Shown: positions 50,424-59,251, counted from the stretch's first letter. The stretch is 64,000 bases of DNA from CAVTWH01 sp963850915 (GCA_963850915.1 CAWKND010000004.1:62001-126000), one strand, 5' to 3'. The notes: generated by a model from the sequence alone, not told the origin. Numbers and translations are program-made.

Positions 50424-50828
50424 ATGAGCGCTCCACTGCGTGTCGTGGTCGCCAAGCCCGGACTGGACGGGCACGACCGCGGCGTGAAGGTGGTGGCCCG
50501 TGCCCTGCGTGACGCCGGTATAGAGGTCATCTACACGGGACTGCACCAGACGCCCGAGCAGATCGTGGAGACCGCCATCCAGGAGGACGCCGACGCGATC
50601 GGGCTCTCCATCCTCTCCGGCGCGCACATGACGCTCTGCGCCCGGGTGATGGAGTTGCTGCGCGAACGGGACGCGACGGACATCGTGGTCTTCGGCGGCG
50701 GGATCATCCCGGACGAGGACATTCCAGAATTGCAGCGGATGGGCGTCGCCAAGATGTTCACGCCGGGCGCCACCACTCAAGCCATTGTCGAGTGGGTACG
50801 CGCGAACATCGGCACCACAGTCGGCTGA
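50424..50828 (+). CDS. icmB: Cobalamin-binding mutase small subunit (IcmB-like)
   Basis: A protein of 134 residues that carries the B12-binding domain: VVVAKPGLDGHDRGVKVVARAL with the D-x-H-x2-G cobalamin motif, GLHQTPEQIV, LSILSGAHMTL and FGGGIIPDEDIPELQRMGVAKMFTPGA. It matches isobutyryl-CoA mutase small subunits, which partner with a separate substrate-binding subunit. No large subunit gene is adjacent. GAAGGA lies 12 nt before the ATG. Confidence 0.92.
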   Translation: MSAPLRVVVAKPGLDGHDRGVKVVARALRDAGIEVIYTGLHQTPEQIVETAIQEDADAIGLSILSGAHMTLCARVMELLRERDATDIVVFGGGIIPDEDIPELQRMGVAKMFTPGATTQAIVEWVRANIGTTVG

Positions 50829-50881
50829 GCCGCGCGGTACCGGAGAAAAGGTTTGGAAGAGAGTAAGGCGGCACAGAGAGC

Positions 50882-50918
50882 GAGTGGCCGGACCCACCCC
50901 TCACAGGTCCGGCCACTC
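50882..50918 (+). terminator. Terminator after icmB-like gene
   Basis: GAGTGGCCGGACC and its exact complement with an 11-nt loop. The remainder of 50829-51214 holds a TAGGCT -10 candidate (51121-51126) and the repeat at 51145-51190. Confidence 0.85.
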
Positions 50919-51144
50919 TATGCACGACGCCCCGCCGCCACCCCTCGACCGACAGGGCATCGGCCGTCTCATCGGCTCCTGCGGATTTCTCCGCCGCCGA
51001 CATCCAGCACAACGACCCCTCGCGCGGGCGGGTTACGCGGGTACCGGAAATTCTTCGAGCGGTCCGTGTGTGGTACCGCACAACGCGTACCCAGGTCTCG
51101 GAGCGGCGTGAACGGGCGGTTAGGCTGCGGCCATCAAGCCCCGA

Positions 51145-51190
51145 CTTGGTAGACCCGTCTCTTGGTAGACCCCGTGACTTGGTAGAGCGG
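51145..51190. repeat. 16-17-bp tandem repeat in the sucC leader
   Basis: Three copies of CTTGGTAGACCC with variable tails, lying between a TAGGCT -10 candidate and sucC, so it would be part of the sucC 5' UTR. Confidence 0.7.
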
Positions 51191-51214
51191 CCTTATGGGA
51201 AGAAGAGGGTGCAC

Positions 51215-52393
51215 GTGGACCTGTTTGAATACCAGGGGCGCGACCTGTTCGCCAAGCACGGGCTGCCCGTGCTGGACGGCGGCGTCGCGACCACCCCGGA
51301 GGAGGCCCGCGCCATCGCCGAGCGGCTGGGCGGCCAGGTGGTCGTCAAGGCCCAGGTGAAGGTCGGCGGGCGTGGCAAGGCCGGTGGCGTGAAGCTGGCC
51401 GACGGTGTGGACGAGGCGGTAGCTCGCGCCTCCGACATCCTCGGCATGGATATCAAGGGCCACACGGTACACAAGGTGATGGTCACCACCACCGCGCAGA
51501 TCGTCGAGGAGTACTACTTCTCCTACCTGCTCGACCGGGCCAACCGTACGTTCCTGTGCATCGCGAGTACCGCCGGCGGCATGGAGATCGAAGAGGTCTC
51601 GCACACCCAGCCGGAGAAGGTCGTCCAGCAGCCGATCGACGCCACGGTCGGTGTCGACGCCGCGCTGGCGCACGAGATCGTCACGAAGGCCGGCTTCCCG
51701 GCCGACGTCGCGCCGCAGATCGAGGCCGTCGCGGTCAAGCTGTGGCAGACCTTCGTCGCCGAGGACGCCCTGCTGGTCGAGGTGAACCCGCTGGCCAAGG
51801 TCAGCGATGGGCGGGTCTTGCTGCTGGACGCGAAGGTGACCTTCGACGGGAACGCGGGCTTCCGGCACCCGGACCACGAGGCGCTGGAGGACCAGTCCGC
51901 CGTCGACCCGCTGGAGCAGCGGGCGAAGGAGCGCGACCTCAACTACGTCAAGCTCGACGGCGAGGTCGGCATCATCGGCAACGGTGCGGGCCTGGTCATG
52001 TCCACTCTGGACGTGGTCGCGTACGCCGGCGAGCGGCATGGCGGGGTACGACCGGCCAACTTCCTGGACATCGGCGGCGGCGCGAGCGCCGAGGTGATGG
52101 CCAACGGGCTGGAGATCGTGCTCTCCGACCCGAGCGTGAAGAGCGTCTTCGTGAACGTCTTCGGTGGCATCACCGCCTGCGACGCGGTCGCCAACGGCAT
52201 CCTGCAGGCACTGCAGCTGCTCGGCGAGCGGGGCGACGCGGTCACCAAGCCACTGGTCGTCCGGCTGGACGGCAACAACGCCGAGGCCGGCCGCGCCATC
52301 CTCGACAGCGCCAACAACCCGCTGGTGCAGCGGGTGGACACCATGGACGGCGCCGCTGAGCGCGCCGCCGAGCTTGCCGCGCAGGGAGTTTGA
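51215..52393 (+). CDS. sucC: Succinyl-CoA synthetase beta subunit
   Basis: TCA-cycle enzyme subunit of 392 residues; with SucD it interconverts succinyl-CoA and succinate with ATP/GDP formation. The ATP-grasp domain starts DLFEYQGRDLFAKHGLPV, then KAQVKVGGRGKAGGVK, VEVNPLAK, and the C-terminal GGGAS and FVNVFGGITACD. GTG 51215 has AGAGGG 7 nt upstream and fixes the family start. sucD follows by 1 nt. Confidence 0.97.
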   Translation: MDLFEYQGRDLFAKHGLPVLDGGVATTPEEARAIAERLGGQVVVKAQVKVGGRGKAGGVKLADGVDEAVARASDILGMDIKGHTVHKVMVTTTAQIVEEYYFSYLLDRANRTFLCIASTAGGMEIEEVSHTQPEKVVQQPIDATVGVDAALAHEIVTKAGFPADVAPQIEAVAVKLWQTFVAEDALLVEVNPLAKVSDGRVLLLDAKVTFDGNAGFRHPDHEALEDQSAVDPLEQRAKERDLNYVKLDGEVGIIGNGAGLVMSTLDVVAYAGERHGGVRPANFLDIGGGASAEVMANGLEIVLSDPSVKSVFVNVFGGITACDAVANGILQALQLLGERGDAVTKPLVVRLDGNNAEAGRAILDSANNPLVQRVDTMDGAAERAAELAAQGV

Positions 52394-52394
52394 C

Positions 52395-53282
52395 ATGGCC
52401 ATCTGGCTGACCCAGGACTCGAAGGTCATCGTCCAGGGCATCACCGGCTCGGAGGGGTCCAAGCACACCCGCCGGATGCTGCGCGCCGGTACCACGATCG
52501 TCGGGGGTACCAACCCGCGTAAGGCCGGTACCAAAGTGGACTTCGACGGTACCGAGGTCCCGGTCTTCGGGGGTGTCGCCGAGGCGATGAAGGAGACCGG
52601 CGCGGACGTCTCGGTCATCTTCGTCCCGCCGGCCTTCGCGAAGGCCGCCATGATCGAGGCGATCGACGCGCAGATCCCGCTCGCCGTGGTGATCACCGAG
52701 GGCATCCCGGTGCACGACTCGACGGCGGCCTGGGCGTACAACGTCGCCAACGGCAAGCGGACCCGGATCATCGGGCCGAACTGCCCGGGCGTCGCCTCGC
52801 CGGGCGCCTCCAACGCCGGCATCATCCCGGCCGACATCGCCGGGCCGGGCCGCATCGGACTGGTCTCCAAGTCCGGCACGCTGACCTACCAGATGATGTA
52901 CGAGCTGCGTGACCTCGGCTTCTCCACGGCCGTCGGGATCGGTGGCGACCCGGTCATCGGGACCACCCACATCGACGCGCTGGCCGCCTTCCAGGACGAC
53001 CCGGAGACCGACGCGATCGTGATGATCGGCGAGATCGGCGGCGACGCCGAGGAGCGCGCGGCCGACTTCATCAAGGCCAAGGTCACCAAGCCGGTGGTCG
53101 GCTACATCGCCGGCTTCACCGCCCCGGTCGGCAAGACCATGGGGCACGCCGGTGCGATCATCTCCGGCTCGGCCGGTACCGCCGACGCCAAGAAGGTGGC
53201 GCTGGAGGCGGCCGGCGTCAAGGTCGGCAAGACGCCGACCGAGACCGCGCTGCTGATGCGCGAGCTGATCACCTCCAGCTGA
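52395..53282 (+). CDS. sucD: Succinyl-CoA synthetase alpha subunit
   Basis: A subunit of 295 residues. The CoA-binding Rossmann domain (KVIVQGITGSEGSKHTRRMLRAGTTIVGGTNPRKAG) and the phosphohistidine loop TMGHAGAIISG are intact. It starts 1 nt after the sucC stop, so sucCD is a single operon. Confidence 0.97.
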   Translation: MAIWLTQDSKVIVQGITGSEGSKHTRRMLRAGTTIVGGTNPRKAGTKVDFDGTEVPVFGGVAEAMKETGADVSVIFVPPAFAKAAMIEAIDAQIPLAVVITEGIPVHDSTAAWAYNVANGKRTRIIGPNCPGVASPGASNAGIIPADIAGPGRIGLVSKSGTLTYQMMYELRDLGFSTAVGIGGDPVIGTTHIDALAAFQDDPETDAIVMIGEIGGDAEERAADFIKAKVTKPVVGYIAGFTAPVGKTMGHAGAIISGSAGTADAKKVALEAAGVKVGKTPTETALLMRELITSS

Positions 53283-53340
53283 CCCCTTCCGGGGCCGCGG
53301 GAGATAAGACACAGTTCTTTCGCAGGACAAAACACAGTCG

Positions 53341-53367
53341 GACGGCCGGTCGTAGTGACCGGCCGTC
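53341..53367 (+). terminator. Terminator after sucD
   Basis: GACGGCCGGTC, a GTAGT loop, and the exact complement. Confidence 0.85.
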
Positions 53368-53390
53368 CGCCATTTGAGAGAGTCACAGGG

Positions 53391-54770
53391 ATGTCTGGCA
53401 CCCCTGACGAGCACAGCGATCCCTCGCACGCGAGTTCGCCCGCCAGCCCCGCTCCGGTCCTCCGCCGGTCGGCGCCGGGCGAGCCGGATCCGCGCGCCGC
53501 CTCTGCGTCCGCGGTGGACACTGATGACGACGGGGTACCGGCTGCCGAGCGGGTGACGGTACGGCTGCCACGGCAGCGGCCGGTACCGCCACGGCGGCCG
53601 GTACGGCGCGCGCCGGTACTCGTGGCGGCCACGGTCACCACCGTGCTCGGGGCGCTGCTGGTGTGGGTACCCGTGGTGCTCCTCGTGCTGCTGGCCACCC
53701 GGCTCGGCGGCGGTACCGGGCTCGGCTTCGCCGGTACCGCCCGGGCCAGCCTCGCGGTGTGGCTGCTCGCCCACGGGGTACCGGTCTACCTCGGTACCGC
53801 CAAGGTTTCGCTGGCTCCGCTCGCGCTCACCCTGCTGGCCGGCTGGCGGGTGACCAGGGCGGGGGTACACACCGCGCGCGCGATCGGTGCCCGCCGGCGC
53901 GGCGCGGCCGGCCCGGTACTTGGCGCGGCGCTCTCCGTCGCCCTCGTGTACGCCCTCCTCGGCCTGCTCGCCGGGCACCTGGCCGACCACGGTGCCACGA
54001 CCGTCACCCCGATCGCCGCGGCGCTGCGGATGGGCGTGTTCGGGCTGCTGCTCGGCGGCGCCGGGGCGGCTGTGGAGGGCGGGCTGGTGGCGCGGGTACG
54101 GGAGCGCTGCCCGGTGCCGTTGCGGGACGCGGTGCGTACCGGCGTGGTCGCCGCCGGGCTGGTACTCGGCGCCGGGGCGGGGGTGGCCGGGGTGGCGCTG
54201 GCCGTACACGCCGGGGATGCCAGTGACGTGCTGTCGTCGTACCACGCGGGGGTGGCCGGGCAGGCCGGGCTCACGCTGATCTGCCTGGTGTACGCCCCGA
54301 ACCTGGCCGTGTGGAGTGCCGCGTACCTGGTGGGTCCGGGCTTCGCCGTCGGCGCCGGTACCGCGGTCAGCCCGGCGAGCGTCAGCCTCGGCGCGCTACC
54401 GGCCGTACCGGTCCTGGTCGGACTGCCGACCACCTCGGTCTCCGGGTTCGGGGTGCTGCTCCTCGGGCTGCCGATGGCGGCCGGGATGGTGGCCGGCTGG
54501 CTGCTGGTGCGCCGCCGGCTACGGGAGGCCGAGGCGCCGCTGCGCTGGGGCGGGTGGACCGGTGGCGCACTGCTCGCCGGCCCGGTCGCCGGGGTACTGC
54601 TGGGCCTGGCCGCGGTCGTCTCGGGCGGCGCGTTGGGGGACGGCCGGTTGGCCTCGATGGGCCCGGCGGGCTGGGAGGTCGGTGCGGTGGCAGCGGCTGT
54701 GGTGGCGCTCGGCGCGCTGCTCGGCGGCGTGGCCACCCACATCCTCATGTCCCCGACCCGCCGCCGCTGA
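53391..54770 (+). CDS. perM: PerM-like DUF6350 membrane protein
   Basis: A protein of 459 residues with about ten to twelve hydrophobic helices after a hydrophilic N-terminus of 65 residues. It occupies the place of M. tuberculosis Rv0955 (perM), between sucD and purN; PerM stabilises the divisome during stress in mycobacteria. Features are LVAATVTTVLGALLVWVPVVLLVLLAT, VYLGTAKVSLAPLALTLLAGWRV and SAAYLVGPGFAVGAGTAVSPASVSLGALPAVPV. ATG 53391 follows a weak GAGAG. Function here is inferred from position and fold. Confidence 0.87.
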   Translation: MSGTPDEHSDPSHASSPASPAPVLRRSAPGEPDPRAASASAVDTDDDGVPAAERVTVRLPRQRPVPPRRPVRRAPVLVAATVTTVLGALLVWVPVVLLVLLATRLGGGTGLGFAGTARASLAVWLLAHGVPVYLGTAKVSLAPLALTLLAGWRVTRAGVHTARAIGARRRGAAGPVLGAALSVALVYALLGLLAGHLADHGATTVTPIAAALRMGVFGLLLGGAGAAVEGGLVARVRERCPVPLRDAVRTGVVAAGLVLGAGAGVAGVALAVHAGDASDVLSSYHAGVAGQAGLTLICLVYAPNLAVWSAAYLVGPGFAVGAGTAVSPASVSLGALPAVPVLVGLPTTSVSGFGVLLLGLPMAAGMVAGWLLVRRRLREAEAPLRWGGWTGGALLAGPVAGVLLGLAAVVSGGALGDGRLASMGPAGWEVGAVAAAVVALGALLGGVATHILMSPTRRR

Positions 54771-54866
54771 TCCGCTTCTGGGAACACCCATGATCGCGAA
54801 GGATCGGTGTTGTCATAGGAACACTTTTCTTACGTGATCATGAGAACCAGCGCGGCCCGGGCAAGC

Positions 54867-54901
54867 AACCGGCCCTCCCGGAGGTGCCGGGAGGGCCGGT
54901 T
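54867..54901. terminator. Bidirectional terminator
   Basis: AACCGGCCCTCCCGG and its exact complement around AGGTG, between convergent perM and the DUF4190 gene. Confidence 0.88.
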
Positions 54902-54930
54902 GTTCAGCGGCTCACGCGTTCAGGAACAGG

Positions 54931-55632
54931 TCAGTAGGTGCCGAAGACGTTGTCGTTGCGCACCGCGACACCGATGATGACCATGATGATCGCGACCAGC
55001 AGGCCGGCAGCGCCACAGATCACGCCGGCCAGGGCCATGCCCTTGTTGTCGGCCTGCCCGGCCTTCACCTTGTTCAGCCCGATGAAGCCCATGATCAGCG
55101 CGGCGATGCTGAACGGGGTGCCGAACAGTCCGCAGCAGAGGCCGAGCGGGATGCTGGCGATACCGAAGATCATCGACAGCAGGCCGAGCGTGTTGCTCTT
55201 GCCGCCCTGGGGAACCCCCGGCACGGTGTAGCCGGCGGCGCCCGGGTAGACAACCGGTGCCTGGTAGCCGGCCGGCGGCGGGTAGCCGGCCGGCTGCTGC
55301 GGCTGCTGGTAGTACTGCTGGCCGACGCTGGAGTTGTATGGGTCGTACGGCTGGCCGCTGACCGGCTGCTGTGGCTGCTGCGGGTACCCGGCCGGGTTGT
55401 ACGGGTCCTGGTACGGCGCGCCGGACGCGGGCGGCGCCGAGTACGGCGGCTGCTGCGGCGGCTGGGCGTACGGGTCGGGCTGCTGCGGCTGGGCGTACGG
55501 GTCGGGCTGCTGCGGCTGGGCGTACGGGTCGGGCTGCTGGGGCGGGTACTGGCCGTAGCCGGGTCCGCCGAACGGGTCCGACGGCGGCTGGTTGTAAGGG
55601 TCCTGGCCGGAACCGGGGTAGCCAGGCTGCAT
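54931..55632 (-). CDS. DUF4190 domain protein with QPDPYAQPQ repeats
   Basis: A protein of 233 residues. The first 140 residues are Pro/Tyr/Gln/Gly-rich with at least three QPDPYAQPQ repeats. The last 90 have two membrane helices (TLGLLSMIFGIASIPLGLCCGLFGTPFSIAALIMGFIG and MALAGVICGAAGLLVAIIMVIIGVAV), the DUF4190 pattern. Start ATG 55632 has GGAAGGAAG upstream. Function unknown; PerM is convergent to it. Confidence 0.86.
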   Translation of the reverse strand: MQPGYPGSGQDPYNQPPSDPFGGPGYGQYPPQQPDPYAQPQQPDPYAQPQQPDPYAQPPQQPPYSAPPASGAPYQDPYNPAGYPQQPQQPVSGQPYDPYNSSVGQQYYQQPQQPAGYPPPAGYQAPVVYPGAAGYTVPGVPQGGKSNTLGLLSMIFGIASIPLGLCCGLFGTPFSIAALIMGFIGLNKVKAGQADNKGMALAGVICGAAGLLVAIIMVIIGVAVRNDNVFGTY

Positions 55633-55957
55633 AGGAGGGCTTCCTTCCACAAGATCACTTCGGGGTGGTGCCCAGCTGGGCCCCCAAATCTCGACCGAGC
55701 GTAGCTGAGGTGCGCACTGGCCGATACCCCGCCGAGTGGCCGGCCGGCCGGGGTACCAGCAGGCCGGAGGCCAGATCGCGCCGCTCCCGAGCTGTCCCGA
55801 CGCGCCGTTCGGGCGACCGGAGCGCCAGCCCGCGAAGCCGACCCGCCAAGCCGGCCCGAGAAGCGGTTCGGACGCGACCGGAGCCGTCCCGACGAGCGGG
55901 CTCGGGCGACACGGCAGCCGGCCCGACCCGCCGCGCCGGGTACGACTCCGGGGCCGG

Positions 55958-55963
55958 TAGGTT
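55958..55963 (+). promoter_or_regulatory. -10 box TAGGTT for purN
   Basis: TAGGTT, 7 nt before GTG 55971, without a Shine-Dalgarno sequence. Confidence 0.5.
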
Positions 55964-55970
55964 GGGCGTC

Positions 55971-56576
55971 GTGAGTGCCCGCCTGGTGGTCCTGGTGTCC
56001 GGGTCCGGTAGCAACCTGCAGTCGCTGCTCGAGGCGACCGCCGATCCGGCGTACGGCGCCGAGGTGGTGGCGGTCGGGGCCGACCGGGACGGCATCGAGG
56101 GGCTGCGCCGGGCCGAGCGGCTGGGGGTACCCACGTTTGTGCACCGGGTGCGCGACCACCCGCAGCGGGCCGACTGGGACGCCGCGCTCACCGCCTCCGT
56201 GCTGGCCCACAAGCCGGACCTGGTGATCAGCGCCGGCTTCCTCAAGCTCGTCGGGCCGGACTTCCTGGCCGAGTTCGGCGACCGCTACCTGAACACGCAC
56301 AACGCTCTGCTGCCCGCCTTCCCCGGTATCCACGGCCCGCGCGAGGCCCTGGAGTACGGAGTCAAGGTCGCCGGAGCGACGCTGTTCTTCGTCGACGCCG
56401 GGGTGGACACCGGCCCGATCGTGGCGCAGACGGTGGTCCCGGTGCTCGACGACGACACTGAGGAGACGCTCACCGAGCGGATCAAGGACGCCGAGCGCAG
56501 GCAACTCGTCGAGTACATCGGCCGGCTGGTCCGCGAGGGGTGGACCATCGCCGGGAGAAAGGTGACCATTCCATGA
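55971..56576 (+). CDS. purN: Phosphoribosylglycinamide formyltransferase PurN
   Basis: GAR transformylase of 201 residues, the third step of IMP synthesis, using 10-formyl-THF. VLVSGSGSNLQSLLEA, LNTHNALLPAFPGIHG (with the catalytic Asn and His) and DAGVDTGPIV (Asp) are present. GTG 55971 is supported by the TAGGTT -10 box; the frame continues to 55665 without family similarity. The stop overlaps the purH start in ATGA (56573-56576). Confidence 0.96.
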   Translation: MSARLVVLVSGSGSNLQSLLEATADPAYGAEVVAVGADRDGIEGLRRAERLGVPTFVHRVRDHPQRADWDAALTASVLAHKPDLVISAGFLKLVGPDFLAEFGDRYLNTHNALLPAFPGIHGPREALEYGVKVAGATLFFVDAGVDTGPIVAQTVVPVLDDDTEETLTERIKDAERRQLVEYIGRLVREGWTIAGRKVTIP

Positions 56577-58145
56577 CCGCTAGGCCCATGACTGCCGACA
56601 CCCGCCCGATTCGCCGCGCGCTGCTGAGCGTGTACTACAAGACCGGCCTGGACGAGCTGGTCACCGCCTTGCACGCCGCCGGCGCCGAGATCGTGTCGAC
56701 GGGTACCACGGCGGCGTTCGTCGAGGGGATGGGCGTACCGGTCACCCGGGTCGAGCAGCTGACCGGGTTCCCGGAGAGCCTCGACGGTCGGGTCAAGACG
56801 CTGCACCCGAAGGTGCACGCCGGCCTGCTCGCCGACCTGCGGCTGGACAGCCACCGGGCACAGCTCGCCGAGCTCGGCATCGAGCCGTTCGACCTGCTGG
56901 TCTCCAACCTGTACCCGTTCGCCGAGACGGTGGCCGGCGGGGGTACCGAGGAGGAGATCGTCGAGAAGATCGACATCGGCGGACCGGCGATGGTCCGGTC
57001 GGCCGCGAAGAACCACGCGAGCGTCGCGGTGGTCACCGATCCGGCGCGCTACCCGGAGATCATCGCGGCAATCACCGCCGGGGGTACCACCCTGGCCCAG
57101 CGCCGTTCCCTTGCCGCGCAGGCGTTCGCCGACATCGCCACGTACGACCTGGCCATCGCCCAGTGGTGCTTGGCCAATCTGACGTCCCGCGACGAGGTTT
57201 GGCCGACTACAGCTGCCGTGGTTGCGCAGCGGGCGGCGGTGCTGCGCTACGGCGAGAACCCGCACCAGCAGGCGGCGCTGTACCTCGACGCGTCCCGCCC
57301 GGCCGGGCTGGCCCAGGCCATCCAGGTGGCGGGCAAGGAGATGTCGTACAACAACTACGTCGACGCCGACGCGGCCTGGCGCGCCTGCCACGACTTCACC
57401 GAGACCTGCGTGGCGATCATCAAGCACGCCAACCCCTGTGGCATCGCGATCGGTGACACAGTGGTGCAGGCGCACGCCAAGGCGCACGCGTGCGATCCGA
57501 TGTCGGCCTATGGTGGCGTGATCGCGGTCAATTCCGAGGTGGACATCGACCTGGTGGACGCGATCAAGGGCAAGAACCCTGAGGTGCTGGTGGCTCCCGG
57601 GTACACCCCGGCCGCCCGGCAGGTGCTGGCGACGAGAAAGAACCTGCGGGTCCTGTTGGCCCCGCACTGGCAGCCGGAGCCGACCGAAGTGCGCCTGATC
57701 TCCGGCGGTCTCCTCGTCCAGACGGTGGACCGGGTGGATGCGACCGGCGACGACACCGCCGACTGGACCCTCGTCTCCGGCGAGCCGGTCGATGCACGCC
57801 ACCCTGGCCGATCTCCAGTTTGCCTGGCGGGCGATCCGCTCAGTGAAGTCAAATGCGATCCTGCTGGCCAGCGGCGGCGCCTCGGTCGGCGTGGGGATGG
57901 GTCAGGTCAACCGGGTCGACGCCAGTCGGCTGGCGGTGGCACGGGCCGGCGAGCGGGCCAAGGGCGCGGTGGCCGCGAGCGACGCGTACTTCCCGTTCGC
58001 CGACGGGCTGCAGATCCTGCTGGACGCGGGAATCACCGCCATTGTGGAGCCCGGTGGGTCGATCCGGGACGAGGAGGTCATCGCGGCGGCACAGGCGGCC
58101 GGGGTGACGCTCTACCTCACCGGTACCCGGCACTTCTTCCACTGA
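56573..58145 (+). pseudogene. purH: PurH (AICAR transformylase/IMP cyclohydrolase), frameshifted
   Basis: Bifunctional enzyme of the last two IMP steps. The frame from ATG 56573 covers the cyclohydrolase domain (RRALLSVYYKTGLDELV, SLDGRVKTLHPKVHAG) and most of the transformylase domain (LRYGENPHQQAALY, IIKHANPCGIAIG, MSAYGGVIAVN). At about 57795 it changes frame. The rest (TLADLQFAWRAIRSVKSNAILLASGG...GVTLYLTGTRHFFH) continues in +1. Deleting C57795 would restore VDDATLADLQFAW, the family pattern. PurH is essential without purine supply, so either this is a sequence error or the cell depends on purine import or another copy. Confidence 0.88.
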
Positions 58146-58156
58146 GTCGGCCCCGC

Positions 58157-58786
58157 GTGCTGGAGGAGCGGGATCCTGCGGCGGCGGAGCAGCCGGATGT
58201 GGTGGCAGAGCGGACATTTGTCGGTGACGACTGGGGCGGGCTGGAGTTCGGCCGGCAGACCTGGGAGCGCTGCGAGTTCCGCCAGGTCGACCTGACCGAG
58301 GCGGTACTGACCGGCTGCGTGTTCCGCGACTGCGAGTTCACCGGGGTGCGCTTCAACTCGGCGACGCTCACCCGCTGTGCGCTGCTGCACTGCGTCATCC
58401 GCCGCTGCTCGCTCTTCGACGCCACGCTGGCCGAGTGCAAGCTGACCGGTACGGCGCTGGTCGAGTGCGTACTTCGGCCGGTACACATCCAGGGTGGTGA
58501 CTGGTCCTATGTGGCGCTGCGCGGCCAGGATCTCAGCGGGCTCGACCTGTCCGGGCTACGGCTACGGGAGGCCGACCTGACCGAGGCGGATCTGCGCGGT
58601 ACCGACCTGCGCCGGGCAGAGCTGGGCTACGCCAAGCTGCACAACGCCAAGCTGCGCGGTGCCGACCTGCGGGGTGCGAACCTGGAAGCGGTACCGCTGA
58701 AGGGTTTGGACCTCACCGACGTGCGCATCGACCTGGGTCAGGCGATGCTGTTCGCGGCCGCGCACGGTGCCCGGGTGGAGGCGTGA
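58157..58786 (+). CDS. Pentapeptide-repeat protein
   Basis: About 209 residues. From about residue 35 it consists of pentapeptide repeats (FRDCEFTGVRFNSATLTRCALLHC, ADLTEADLRGTDLRRAELG, AKLRGADLRGANLEAVPLKGLDL), a right-handed beta-helix; some pentapeptide proteins mimic DNA and protect gyrase from quinolones. The C-terminus MLFAAAHGARVEA is common. GTG 58157 is the first good start but lacks a clear ribosome site. It follows the purH stop by 11 nt, and the purH frameshift fuses the N-terminal purH frame to it in an uninterrupted ORF. Confidence 0.87.
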   Translation: MLEERDPAAAEQPDVVAERTFVGDDWGGLEFGRQTWERCEFRQVDLTEAVLTGCVFRDCEFTGVRFNSATLTRCALLHCVIRRCSLFDATLAECKLTGTALVECVLRPVHIQGGDWSYVALRGQDLSGLDLSGLRLREADLTEADLRGTDLRRAELGYAKLHNAKLRGADLRGANLEAVPLKGLDLTDVRIDLGQAMLFAAAHGARVEA

Positions 58787-58898
58787 GGCGGCTGACCGAT
58801 GGTGGCGTTGGCTGGCACGATTCGGGGATCCGACGGGCGGCTGGCGGCACGTAATCTTTCTCTCGACAGCCCAGAGCGATCATCAAAAGGAGCCACCC

Positions 58899-59198
58899 AT
58901 GAGCGAGTTCTACGAGGCGGATGTCGACCACGACGGGCACGTGGACCAGATCGAGGTCGACCACAACGCCGACGGCAGTGACACCTACCTGGTCGACACC
59001 GACAGCGACGGCATCGCCAACTACGAGGTCACCGCGTACGGCCACGACGTGGTCGAGGTGGACAGCGACACCGACGGCGACGGCAACTACGACGTGGTCG
59101 CCACCGACACCGACGGCGACGGGCAGCTCGACCACGTGGTGGCCGACACCGACGGCGACGGGTACGTCGACTACGACAGCGACTACTCCAACGCATGA
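58899..59198 (+). CDS. Acidic Asp-rich repeat protein
   Basis: A protein of 99 residues, extremely acidic, made of DTDGDG-type units (VDHDGHVDQIEVDHNADGSDTYLVDTDSDGIANYEV, then DSDTDGDGNYDVV, DTDGDGQLDHVV, DTDGDGYVDYDSD). The pattern resembles Ca-binding EF-hand-like or thrombospondin type 3 repeats. No signal peptide, so it may be cytosolic. Start ATG 58899 with AAAAGGAG 7 nt upstream. Family members of this kind are known in Micromonospora-like bacteria; function unknown. Confidence 0.82.
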   Translation: MSEFYEADVDHDGHVDQIEVDHNADGSDTYLVDTDSDGIANYEVTAYGHDVVEVDSDTDGDGNYDVVATDTDGDGQLDHVVADTDGDGYVDYDSDYSNA

Positions 59199-59218
59199 CT
59201 CCCGCGCGATCGCGCGAA

Positions 59219-59251
59219 AGCGCCCCTGCCGTCCCGGACGGTGGGGGCGCT
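59219..59251. terminator. Terminator hairpin
   Basis: AGCGCCCC/GGGGCGCT outer stem and CCGTCC/GGACGG inner stem, then TGTTTCGTT. Confidence 0.75.

Noticed and set aside
56540..58786. Uninterrupted 748-codon ORF joining purH N-terminus to the pentapeptide protein
   Set aside because: It results from the purH frameshift; the middle section (about 57800-58150) has no protein character, while the +1 frame matches PurH exactly.
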